A stretch of DNA of 64,000 nt, taken from assembly GCA_022828595.1 (NCBI GenBank), contig JAKGHH010000007.1, positions 66,266,727 to 66,330,726 of the forward strand, given 5' to 3'. Shown here one piece after another: positions 1 to 9,674 of the stretch (its first letter is position 1; every line of letters starts with the position of its first letter). The position numbers and the translations under genes were made by a program. The notes below the pieces were generated by a model, which made no database searches, had not been told where the DNA came from, and saw only the letters and a list, made by a program, of their open reading frames with translations. Source of the stretch: Nelumbo lutea. Its lineage: Eukaryota; Streptophyta; Magnoliopsida; Proteales; Nelumbonaceae.

Positions 1-1379
1 TGAGGAATTACCTAATCACCCATAAAACATTATCAAACTTTTGAAGCAAATTTCATACCTAGGTGATGTCTAAATTTGATTTGTGGTAATGATAATGTAT
101 ATATTGCATGAAAACTTTGATATAAATGTTGATAAAAAAACATTATTTATCATGGAATAAATGTACAAGGGTGTGGTAAACCTTTGGAGTGAAATTCAAA
201 AGTCAACCACCATGCTCTAAGTTGGAATTTCTCTGTAATATTTTCTTGCTATGTTTTCTTTAAACTTCTCTTTCTTCTTTTTCTTTTTTAGTTAAAACCA
301 TCTTCTATCCCTAGGTCATCAACCTTTGAGGAGTTTTTTCTAGTGAGGTGATGCTATGAGTTTAGGGTCATCAACAGGTCAAGTCTGGTTTGGGATAGGA
401 TGAATTCATCTTGAACTGATAAAAGATTAGGTTGTCTCGATCTTGAACCAGACCCTATTGGAACAATAGTTAGGGACCCATAATCAAATTGATTATTAAT
501 TGGGCTAATTAGATGTAGCCCAATAAAAATTAATTATAATTGAGAGGGCCTTTCCTTTAAAGGTTAAGAGGTAAAGTTGTAATTGAATATGCCCTAATGA
601 CTATCAAAGTCAAGTTGAATGTAGAAATACTTGCTAAAGTTGTAAATAGAGGTAAAGAGGCAATTGTTACCTTCTATGATTGAGGCCTCAAACAACCTCA
701 AGTACCATAATAATAGAAAAGAAATATAAAATCACATAAAAGAAAGAAAACACAACCCAAAGGTCCACTTGCCACTACAACATGCTTCTGCCATTCAAGA
801 AGGAAAAATGGCCAATATAAAACAAAATATAGCAGGGATTTAAGAAGAAAAAAAACATAGTTCAGATCATATGGCTATTTCCTATTGTAATTCAAGAAGA
901 AAAATCACTAACTAATGGCTACTTGTCATTGTTGTTCTTATCATTCTTGTGCTCTCTACTTAGATATTGTTGCATTTCCCAACAAGCAAACTTGGTCTTG
1001 TGCCTATTGCCTACAACATCTCAACATTTCATGAGTAGGGTTTTGTCTTGGTTTCAATGTCTACAGTAATGGATGGCAAATGTGATAAGAATAATTTAGG
1101 GTTTGGAACCAATAATCAATAGAAAGAGGGAAAGAAAAATGGGCTTAGGGGTGTATAGGGTATCATAACATATCATATATGTTATGATATTTAATTGATT
1201 CAAGACAATTAAAACCGGTCTCAAATCGATAATAATTGAGACATGAAACCTAGAACTAGAATTAGCCCAGTAGAACTCAACTTAGAACTAGAGCCGACAT
1301 ACCCATTAACAACCCTATATGAGTGAGAGTGATTTGGGAGCCTCTTCAAAGGTTTTGGAGATGTGTGAACTTAGGATTT
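1..1379. other. AT-rich intergenic DNA, no gene seen
   Basis: No open frame with recognisable protein similarity and no RNA gene is visible. Part of it (about 1145-1316) looks like a short hAT-type MITE, starting TAGGGGTGT and ending with roughly the reverse complement AACCCTA, but no 8-bp target duplication could be matched, so this is only a hint. Confidence 0.4.
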
Positions 1380-2800
1380 TTTCCCGTGTTATAATCGATC
1401 ATTCTTTACATATTGTGAGAGTAACGAAACATATAAAAATTTGTGGAAGGTTCCAAAGGGTTATGAGGTAGAACCCATTGATGGGGATGCCTTTTGGATC
1501 AATTTCAATAAAGACTTTGAATCTTGAAAACTTACTTGAAACGATTTTGTGGTTGATCAAGGACTACCATTTACTTCTTTAGAAATAGTCATTTTGTGTT
1601 GACCTATAGAAACTAATGATTAATACTTGGGAGGTTTGGATATGGATCCTTAAATTTCTAGTCGAAAGGATGTCAACAAAAAATGCTTGAATCCTTGGTA
1701 GTCAAGTAGAAGTGATTGACCTTAATGAAGATGCGAAGAAGGGTAAACTTGTTTGTTAGGGAAAATTTTCCAAATTAGGGTGAGGATTTATATTTCAAAA
1801 CTTAATTAAAGAAGTCAAGGATGAGAAATAAAATAATAACTATGACTGGTTTCCCATGTAGTATGAGAAACTATCAACTTTTTGTTACAAATGTAGGATT
1901 TCGGGCCATAGCAAAAATAACTACCAATTGAAGATAAAAGATGATGTGTTGGATGAATTAATGAGTCGATTAGTCTTACAAGTGGTAATCGGTGTTCATA
2001 GTCATGTTGGATTTAGGCCTTGGATGAGAGCATATGCTTAGAAATATGAAAACAAGTTCATCACTCTGGTTATAATCCAAAAAGATTTCGAAGTCCAAGT
2101 TTTTAGTGAACATAGGCTTAATGTTTGAGGAGTGAACAATTCCTTTATGGTTCCTCCCATTACTTCTATTGAAAATTTAAAGCATAACATTTTTCATACT
2201 AGATCCCTTAATAACAGTATGAAAATCCAAGGGGAGATCCTTGTTAGTTATTATAGCTCACTGGTGAAGGCAATCTATGATTATCTTTTGGCTGGAAAAG
2301 TGATTGATGTCATTTTCTCTCTTATCAAAGGGAAGGATCAAGAATTGCATCATTCAAAGGTCCAAGTGTTGTGGTAGTAGTATGTTGGTCTAAAAACTTA
2401 TAACCAAAGCATTTCCACTTTGGTGAAAATAAGCTCTACAATAAAAAAAGAAGCCAAATTTTAACATTGTCCAAAAATATCTCTCTCCTTTGAAGGATGG
2501 TCAAATCCATCTTCTATTTGAAAAAGAAAAAGACAGTGGATGTTTTTTTACCTATTAATAAGGAAAATCTCACAATGGTGGACCCACTAGTTGTAACTAA
2601 CCCATTGGTTAAACTATCTAAGCTTTAAAAAAATATGGAATCGATTTACCTTAGTTGATGAAAATCCACTTTAGACGAGATTCTTTGGAAAGAAACTAAA
2701 ATAGAGTCAAGATTGAGACCCTGAAGAGGATTTGGTGAATGTGGATGAAGACAATTTGAGAGATCTAAAGGAGGTTCATTTTGATAATAGGGACCCTAAT
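1380..2800 (+). pseudogene. L1-type LINE ORF1 (gag-like) remnant
   Basis: Conceptual translation across many stops gives the pattern of plant L1 ORF1 proteins: a weak 'VIDLNEDAKKGKL' segment near 1700-1760, then 'YEKLSTFCYKCRISGHSKNN' near 1861-1922, a CX2CX4HX4C-type zinc knuckle with the last Cys lost, then 'FRPWMRA' near 2010-2030, matching the usual 'YGPWLRA'. In the family this RNA-binding protein packages LINE RNA. There is no intact frame; the longest open stretch (2132-2377) has no recognisable domain. The orientation and the endonuclease remnant at 4940 suggest one decayed element split by the repeat at 2811-4380. Confidence 0.55.
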
Positions 2801-2810
2801 TTTAGCCCAA

Positions 2811-4380
2811 GTACCCTAACCCAAGAGAAGGTGAATTGGGTTTTAGCCTTTTCTTCCCAAATCAATACCTTTTTAAGAATTAAATGCTAAACAAAATATA
2901 CATAAAGTAATATAATGTAGTGTTACTGTGAAAAATGTAATGTAAATTACTTAACAACAAAATCAAACAATAACTACAAATAATCATAAGACGCACACAA
3001 GATTTATAGAGGTTTAGCCAAACCTAGGCTACGTCCTCTCCCCAAGCACACCACCTGAGAGTTTCCACATATAAACTGGACTTCTCTAGTGTTAACAAAA
3101 TCTTTATAGTGTTCAAACCTTGAACGCTCAACAATTATCAACTAGAGAACACTAGCTAATCAATTACAACAGATATAAACAATCAAAGCATGAAAACAAG
3201 TGCCTCTAACTAGGATAATATGTAATTACAATGGAAACCATTCAAATGCAAAAGAAAGCACAAACAATAATGGGCCACTGCACTAGAAGAGATTAAATGA
3301 CTCTTAGAGATAATCTATGAAGCACAAACTTTTATAAGCATCTCTTCAAGGATGAAAACTCTTTTTACCTCAGGATCTCTTAATGGTAAGTTGCTTTCTT
3401 GCTATTGCTCTATGAACTTTTACTCTTTATCACAATGCACTTCCTTGAATTTTTCATCTCAAACTCATGTATTTATAGCATAAATCATGCTCAAAGAGCA
3501 TATGGCAATTACATACCCATTGGAAATATATTGATCCATTCTTAGAAATGTTTAAAGCTTGTTCTCAATAAGATTTAAGGCTTACCAAAAGAGAAAAGAG
3601 TTGTTGAATCTTCAAATGGTAAAAAACTTATTTTTCTTGAAATAGTCAATTGGCTTGAGCTGATAGTTGACTTATTCAACCTTATCAAGAACAGGTAGCC
3701 AATTGATAGTCTTAGGTAGTCAACTATTACTTGAAAGAGAGAATCTTTTTTCTTTGGTAGTTAACCATTTGATGCACTTCAATTCTTGATTGTTAAGGTA
3801 GTTATATAACCCTTTTTTTGATAGTCAACTACTGACCAGGGCTAGTATGACACTAGGCTTGGCTATCATAGGTAGTCAGCTACTTAGTGACACTAGTCTT
3901 AATTATCATAGGTAGTCAACTAGTCTAATCATCTAGGATTCAACTCCATAGGCATCTACATTTAGAATTTTCACACTTAAGCTCAATATAAAGTCTAAGG
4001 AAAGCCTAGCCATTTAACCATTGGTCTTTAAGACATTGGTTAAACCGGGGTTAGTCAATTAAGCTCATTTTGTGTGCATTCTTGCAAATGATTACATCAT
4101 GTCCTAAATGATTGAAAGATGGTAAGCTTTGAAACATGATGCTTTTAACTTCTCTCTCTCTCTTCTTCTTGGTAGTTTTCTTCTTGGAGAGTATTCAATT
4201 CATCAATAATCACCCCACTTTGTATTTCAAATCATTAGAATTTTTCACAATAATTTTATCAATATTTTAGATTTATTAGCAAAAATCACTTGATATGATT
4301 GCACACTTAAGATTAAACTATTAGTACTCTCAATAAATTTGTTATCATCAAAACATATTTGGTCAACACCTAAGGGGATC
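2811..4380. repeat. Unclassified repeat between LINE halves
   Basis: This stretch separates LINE ORF1 from ORF2 and has no coding frame. It starts with a 'GGTGAATTGGGTTTTAGCC' motif and contains an 'ACACAAGATTTATAGAGG' block near 2996 that resembles a repeat I recall from other plant genomes. From 3640 to 3930 the motif GGTAGTCAACTA and close variants recur at least five times, some on the opposite strand. The ends read AGGTG...CACCT. No target duplication was found, so the class is unknown. Confidence 0.35.
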
Positions 4381-4939
4381 ATAAAACTCTTGAGGAAATA
4401 ATTTTAGAAGATAAAAATGCCATTGGAGGAAATCCCAAAAGCACTAAAGACTCATATGCTTTTTCTAATCCAATTCCTATGATCAAGGAGACTACATAGA
4501 CACATTAGGTACCTCTTGCCTTGTCATCAAACTGGAATTCAATTTTTAATCATACAAACCATGTTTTTGCATTACAGTCTTGCCTTCTCCAAATTAGTGC
4601 AACATTTTTGTCTGTATAGGATTAAACCCCAAACAAGTAGAGTGCTAACTTATTCCTCTAGGGTTAAAGGAAAAATATTTCAAAGAAATCAATATAGGGG
4701 TTGGTGTGATAAGATGCCCTTCATTTTTTTTAAGAAAAGAGGATGCACTATTAAGCTAAACCTAGCTGTGTTTGTGGAGTAGGTCCTTTCAAGAAGGTTT
4801 CAAAACCCTTAAGACCAAATTCCATTAGTAAAAATAATTTCTCAACTACTTATGTGAATTGCTTCCTTCATGTTTGTCATGGATTGGTTATAGGGACTCT
4901 TTCTTATTAAATAAGTATGTTCATGAGCTGTTGAAAAAT

Positions 4940-5460
4940 AGCCTCATGGATGCCAAAATTAATTTTGAGTTTGTACTGTCTGGCCTTGGGTCCCGCTCGA
5001 CTATTTGGGCTTTAAAGGAGTCTACTCAGAATTTAAAGCCTAATATGGTTTTTCTTATAAAAACCAAGTGTTCCCTTTTAGATTGTAAAAATAAGGTAGG
5101 TTGTTTAACTCTTGGGGCTGTTGGGGTGTTGATTCAATAAGCCTTGCAAAGGAGTTGGCCTTGTTATGGGACCCAAAAGTTAATATTAGTATCCTAAAAG
5201 CTAGTAACAAGTTTATTCACACAAAATTTGTTGTTGATGAAAAAGGAGAATGGTTGTGTAGCTTTATTTACGGGGAGCTCTATAAGAACAAGAACAACAA
5301 AGATTTTGAACATGAAATATAGAGAAGGGGAAACCAATAAGCCAAATTGTTTAAACTATTGAACATGAGAGTACTTAATGACTAAGGACTTGAGGAGATT
5401 GGTTTTCATGGGCCTAGGCTCACACGGAATAATGAAAAAAAAATTATAGGGGTGTTTTTA
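4940..5460 (+). pseudogene. L1-type LINE ORF2 endonuclease remnant
   Basis: Translation in one frame gives 'LSGLGSRSTIWALKESTQNL' followed by 'KPNMVFLIKTK', the start of the apurinic endonuclease domain of plant L1 ORF2 (usually NCRGLG...KPDVVFLMETK). A frameshift near 5100-5140 moves the reading to the frame running to 5322, with 'LALLWDPKVNISILKAS' and 'FIYGE', the usual continuation. After a stop, 'GLEEIGFHGPRLT' near 5390-5425 matches 'DLGFSGPKFTW'. In the family this domain nicks target DNA. The fragment stops near the Mutator-like element at 5557. Reverse transcriptase is not present here. Confidence 0.7.
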
Positions 5461-5556
5461 CCAAAAATATACAAGCGCTCATTTACAAAAAATAATATAA
5501 TATGAGGGTTGTATCACACACAAAAAAGTGTTCCTTATGATTTATACTTTTGTTTT

Positions 5557-7162
5557 GGAAAGTTCCCTATTAGTACCTTGTATTTTGGGCCTTGTGCCAC
5601 TTTGGTCCCAAACTTTAAAAAGTGACAATTCAGTACCCAAACTTTAATAACGTGCCAATCTAGTACCTGTTGTTAACCAGCCGTTAAGTGGCATTTGAAA
5701 AGACACAAATGCCCTTCGAGCGTCATCTTAGGTGGTGTGTGATAAATCTAAAATCTAAAATTTGAAAAGTTAAAAAGATATTATTTGTGTCTGAAATTTA
5801 AAAAGAAGCATATATGCTTTTCTACTTTTAGAGGCTCTAAATAGATAAATTTATTTGTGTTGGATAAACCTTCAACATATGAAATTCCCTAACTTTACTA
5901 TTCTACCCCTAGAACATACTATTTGATAAAATTTATAAAAAAATAAAAATAATTTATTAAAATCAAAATAATATTGAAAAGTATGAATAAATTCCAAGGA
6001 CTCCCACCTCCTCTTCATTCCTAACCCCATGGTCGATGAATAAATTCCTAAACTTCACTCTCGCATCCCTCAACATTGTGACATAGTGGGTCATTAGTTG
6101 GGGTTGGTGCTTATTTCGCCATCTGATCTTGGACGAAATTCGTTGGAAGCTCTGCTTGGAAGAGGGAAGTAGGCGTTGATGGACAATGTGGAGAAGATGG
6201 AGCCTTGGTTCGTTTATGTTCTTGAGCATGAAGAGGGGAAACTGGTTCTCAAGCATCAATAGGTCGCGTTGGATGCAATGGCGACTAAAGGAGGAAGCTT
6301 GTCGTCGAAGAGGAGAAAATAGATTGCCATTACTGAGAGTTGAAGTGGCAATTGAAAATGAAAAAGTAGAGGCGGTAGAAGCCATGGGACCAAAGAGGAG
6401 GAGGAGGAGGAGGAAGAAGAAGAAACTTGCCACCGGAGAGGAGAAAATAGATTGCCGCTACTAGGAGTTGCATCAGCCATTGAAAATGAAAAAGTAGAGA
6501 AGGCGGAAGCCACGAGACTAGAGAAGAAGAAGAAGAAAAATGGTGGCAAAGAAGATGAATAGTGCTCACCTGAGGAGGAAGCTTGCCGCCGTGTCAAGTG
6601 GAGAAAATGAATGGTGCCCGAGAAATGCATATGTTTAGTTTAGATCATTTTAAGGGTATTTTGGACTTTTGGCTAGGTCTAAAACACATCTGACCACGTT
6701 CAACACTTAGCTTATGTCTTATTTGGTTAAGATCTGAAAATTCATTTCAGATCCAAATTCAGATGCACTTCTAAATAGTTGTGACGTTTGAAAAGTAACA
6801 TTTTCAAACTTTAGACGCCTGAAAAGTATTATCAAACGCCACCTTATTTTCTTTATTAATCATCCAAATTTTGACAAAAAATGAACATCCACAAATCCTT
6901 TTCCCTTCTATTCAAGAAAGTTGGCATCACGTCTCATTGGGCATTCTAGTGACCCCGACTTTCTTGAATAGAAGAGGCAAGGATTTGGGATTGTTCATTT
7001 TTTCAAATATCACTTAATTGAACAGTTCCAAATACCACTTAATAGGGAAGGTACAAAGTTGGTTCGTTTTGAAAGTTCAGGTAGTGAATTATCACATTTT
7101 AAAATTTGAACACGAAACTAGGACTGAGCCAAAAATATAGGGTTCTAATCAGAAAATTTCCC
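5557..7162. mobile_element. Mutator-like element 1 with long inverted repeats
   Basis: The first about 115 bases (GGAAAGTTCCCTATTAGTACC...) and the reverse complement of the last about 115 (GGGAAATTTTCTGATTAG...) align along their length, both passing through AATTCAGTACC/AATTCACTACC and ending at a GTACC. Long, diverged terminal inverted repeats of this kind are typical of Mutator-like elements. No transposase is encoded, so it is non-autonomous. Two frames on the minus strand between 5963 and 6630 are open, but most of their residues are Ser/Phe/Leu runs from a GA-rich tandem repeat. I could not match a target duplication. Confidence 0.6.
6290..6620. repeat. 128-bp purine-rich tandem repeat
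   Basis: Two units and part of a third lie head to tail inside Mutator-like element 1. The block AGGAGAAAATAGATTGCC occurs near 6311 and 6439, each followed by ATTGAAAATGAAAAAGTAGAG and a GAGGAGGAG/GAAGAAGAA run; the period is 128 bp. A third partial unit starts near 6580 (CTTGCCGCCG). Confidence 0.7.
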
Positions 7163-7441
7163 TATTTTTTAGGGAAAATTCCACTTTAGTACCTTGAACT
7201 TTGGAAGTAGTGTCAAGTTAGTACCCGAACTTTCAAATGTGTCACTGTAGTACCCAAACTTTCATGTAAAAGGACAAAATTCCCATTATCTATCATCTAA
7301 TTTTCTTATGATTGGTATCTGATCTCTAATCAGTAACCACCTCCAATATCAAACTAGTTATGGATTTAGGTATTAACGTTGACGATGGAAATACAAAAAT
7401 GAACAAATAATTTTTATTGGCAACCATGAAGAGAATCTCAT

Positions 7442-7753
7442 TCATTGAAGGTAGAAATCACCGATAGCGTTGATAAAAGAATCTTGGTGCATGAGAGAAA
7501 GTGGCGATGGTGGAGGTGGTGAAGGAATGGTCACTGGTGGGATCTCAAGGGCATCAAGCAGAGGAGGGGAATGTCGCCACTGAGGGAGAGGTCTGGCTAG
7601 GAGAAGCATTTGAAGTACAAGCCCAGCTTTCATCATCGCTTGTAAAAGCTTCCCCTTCTCTGACAATGGCCTAACTGGTTCTAATTGTATTGTCGTTACT
7701 TTGGTGTACATTTTCTTAGATACATAATTAGATTCCTCCTCCTTTGCATACAA
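7442..7753 (-). pseudogene. Possible captured gene fragment in Mutator-like element
   Basis: A 103-codon open frame with ordinary amino-acid composition: a basic/acidic start, then 'LSEKGKLLQAMMKAG', 'PLPQWRH', 'IPPVTIPSPPPPSP' and a short tail. From memory, similar KGKLLQAV..AGPLLQTLLLAGPLPQWR..PP segments occur in uncharacterised plant proteins; no database was consulted. It lies inside a transposon with no transposase, so I read it as a transduplicated exon (Pack-MULE cargo), not a working gene. Whether it is transcribed cannot be seen. Confidence 0.45.
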
Positions 7754-7879
7754 AGATCCCCCCGGTCAACAAAAGATATATATCATAGATATTTGAAATT
7801 CTCCTTTTAATTGCAAAAATAGTATTCTAGAGATGAGCAGAGAAAGTAGGGAACACCCTTTTTCTCTTCCCCGATTTAC

Positions 7880-8080
7880 AAGTGGCTAGATGATTCCTTG
7901 CTTTATGGCTGTCTTCTTCATCTTCACTGCAATAAAAGAAAAGAAAATCACACTTAGCAACCAACGGACATTTTAATAATACCATGACGGTTGAGCAGGA
8001 GTACAACCCACCTCTGCATCATCACCTCTGGTCTTGGTAGAAGTCTCCATCCTCTGGCCATCCTCTATTGCAGACAAATG
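7880..8080 (-). pseudogene. Possible captured short exons
   Basis: On the minus strand a TGCAATAG acceptor-like site is followed by an open stretch reading 'EDGQRMETSTKTRGDDAE' that ends at an AG|GTGGGT donor-like site. Further down, a TTTTATTGCAG acceptor-like site is followed by 'MKMKKTAIKQGII' and a stop near 7885. These look like two small exons with consensus borders inside Mutator-like element 2. The match is short and there is no named homologue. Confidence 0.3.
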
Positions 8081-8794
8081 TGAGTGAATAAAACAAACTA
8101 CAACTCAATTTAGTTTTTACAATTTTCAGTGTGTGTGTTGCATCGGTCATTTTTAATTCGAAATAGTGGTTATAGATTATGTTATTCTAGCTAATGCTTG
8201 ATGGTAGCCATCACTATACAAACTAAAACTACAAAACTAGCAAACGATGATGATGGAGGAACTAAAAAATATGTGAATGCCACTTCGATGTTTCTAATAG
8301 GGTAATGTAACATGGTGTTTTTCTTTTGAATGTTTTATGGGCATGTAGTGAATCTTCTAGGTTGGAGGTGGGGAAGGAGGAGAGTGTCGTTTGGCCTGGC
8401 TTAGTTCTCTCTTCCTTCCGCTTTGTTTAGAGGTCGGCCTACCATTTAAAGGTTGAAGACAATGAATGATATCTTCATTAGTCCAGAATCTCAAACACCT
8501 CAACAATTTAGTATTGTAGAAGACAATGAACAATATCTTCTTTTGAAGGGTAATTTTGATATTTTCAAAAGTTTTAACTTACACATATCATCACCTTTTT
8601 GAAAATTTGGATACTGCAGTAATACATTTAAAAGTTCGGATACTAACTTGACACTGCCCCAAAGTTCAGGTACTAAACTGAAAATTTCCCTTTTTTTTAA
8701 GTCATTCTACTTTCTACTACTCTACTATTAACTAATGCCTCCCTCGGCGACTCGACTCTGTCCTCCCGTTTAAAACTCGGCTTTAGCGCGAGCG

Positions 8795-8850
8795 AACGAT
8801 TTATAACCCAATCTCCCTCCCTTTCTCTCTCTCTCTCTCTCTCTCTGCTC
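8795..8850 (+). promoter_or_regulatory. Core promoter of the PHD-BAH gene
   Basis: TTATAA at 8801-8806 is followed by a CCTCCC/CTCTCT pyrimidine tract at 8811-8846. A TATA-like box plus CT-rich 'Y patch' is common in plant core promoters. Base composition shifts here from AT-rich transposon DNA to the more GC-rich leader. Transcription probably starts within the next 100 bp; no start-site data are available. Confidence 0.5.
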
Positions 8851-9033
8851 ACCACCTATCTCTTCACCATATCACTTACAAAGCCATCTCTCTTCAAATA
8901 CCCGCCAAAAAGGTGTATAAGCGGATCACAGTTTTTCAAAATTTTGAATACCTGTCTTGTTTCCTCGTTTTCTCTCCTTTCCTTCTCTCCTCCCTACTCT
9001 CCTAGGGTTTCTGCTCTCCCTCTGCTCTTACCA

Positions 9034-9198
9034 ATGGCTTCTGATCTCTCTCCCTTGCAGGTTTGTCCGCCGATTTCCGCCTATCGGAGCTCGAATTGGA
9101 CTCGGAATTTTGGGCTGATGAGAATTGCAGGCGGTGGAGTTCGTGGCTCGCATCGAACGTTTCGTACGGATGGGGTTGTTCTTCGTGTGAATGGATGA
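9034..9198 (+). CDS. Upstream ORF in the 5' leader (54 codons)
   Basis: The ATG at 9034 lies in a favourable context (CCAATGG) and opens a 54-codon frame that stops at 9198, 44 bp before the main ATG. If translated it would be expected to lower initiation at the main start. There may be a leader intron: 9061 (CAG|GTTTGT) fits a donor and 9208-9209 (TTCTTGCAG) an acceptor. Splicing there would cut the uORF to nine codons, so the leader could switch between two forms. The frame has no recognisable domain. Confidence 0.4.
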   Translation: MASDLSPLQVCPPISAYRSSNWTRNFGLMRIAGGGVRGSHRTFRTDGVVLRVNG

Positions 9199-9242
9199 GT
9201 TTCTTGCAGTGAGTTAGGGGTTTGAAGGATTTGTTTGGGGAT

Positions 9243-9674
9243 ATGGATCCGCCGAATCTCGACGCCAGTGTTCCGCCGGAAGTGAAGTCGGACAGCACAA
9301 CAGCTTTCGTCGGCGAAAAGAGGCTGCCCGAGAATGACGGAGGAGGTATTTCCGATGCTCGGTTGCATAAGAAGGTGAGAGGGGCTTCGGGCGGGGATAT
9401 GAAGAGGGTTGCCGAGATTGTTTTGGTTTTATCGGCTTTGGGGAGGATGCGAGGTGGGAGGAGTCCAACGGCTGTGGAGAAAGATCTGATGGCGGAGGCT
9501 AGGGAGAAATTGGCGGAGATGTGCGAAGCACTGGCTCCGAAGGATATTCTTCCGAGTAATGCTGTTAGGGTTGTTATTGAGGATCTCGGGCTTAATAGGT
9601 CCAGAGATCAAAGGTTAGGGTTTCGCCCTCCAAAGATGTCTATCGCGGAGAAGTTATTGCTTACAAAGAGAAAG
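9243..9674 (+). CDS. Exon 1 of the PHD-BAH gene (residues 1-144)
   Basis: Begins MDPPNLDASV and ends in KRK at an AAAG|GTGGTA donor, phase 0. Residues 52-140 (MKRVAEIVLVLSALGRMR...EAREKLAEMCEALAPKDI...) are mainly predicted helix. A small basic patch (HKKVR, 42-46) could be a nuclear signal. The exon is more GC-rich than its surroundings. Confidence 0.88.

Larger units (their letters stand above)
7172..8690. mobile_element. Mutator-like element 2, possible Pack-MULE
   Basis: The left end (GGGAAAATTCCACTTTAGTACC..., 7172-7285) and the reverse complement of the right end (8580-8690, GGGAAATTTTCAGTTTAGTACC...) match over about 110 bases, including TAGTGTCAAGTTAGTACCC/CAGTGTCAAGTTAGTATCC. The flanking 9-mers TATTTTTTA (7163-7171) and TTTTTTTTA (8691-8699) agree at 8 of 9 positions, as expected for the 9-bp duplication of Mutator-like elements, though both are low complexity. 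No transposase is present. The interior has exon-like pieces on the minus strand. The right end lies only about 110 bp from the putative TATA box of the PHD gene. Confidence 0.7.

Noticed and set aside
1145..1316. Possible short hAT-type MITE
   Set aside because: The ends are suggestive but the 8-bp flanks (AATGGGCT and TGAGTGAG) do not match.
5963..6630. Three overlapping open frames (156, 124 and 79 codons) on the minus strand
   Set aside because: They follow the 128-bp GA-rich tandem repeat and consist mainly of Ser, Phe and Leu runs; no conserved domain.
8944..9033. In-frame extension upstream of the uORF ATG
   Set aside because: It starts at a TTG, which is not a normal plant start; the first ATG in that frame is 9034.
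9222..9242. Seven extra codons before the PHD protein Met1
   Set aside because: The frame begins at TTG; ATG at 9243 is the first start after the in-frame TGA at 9210.
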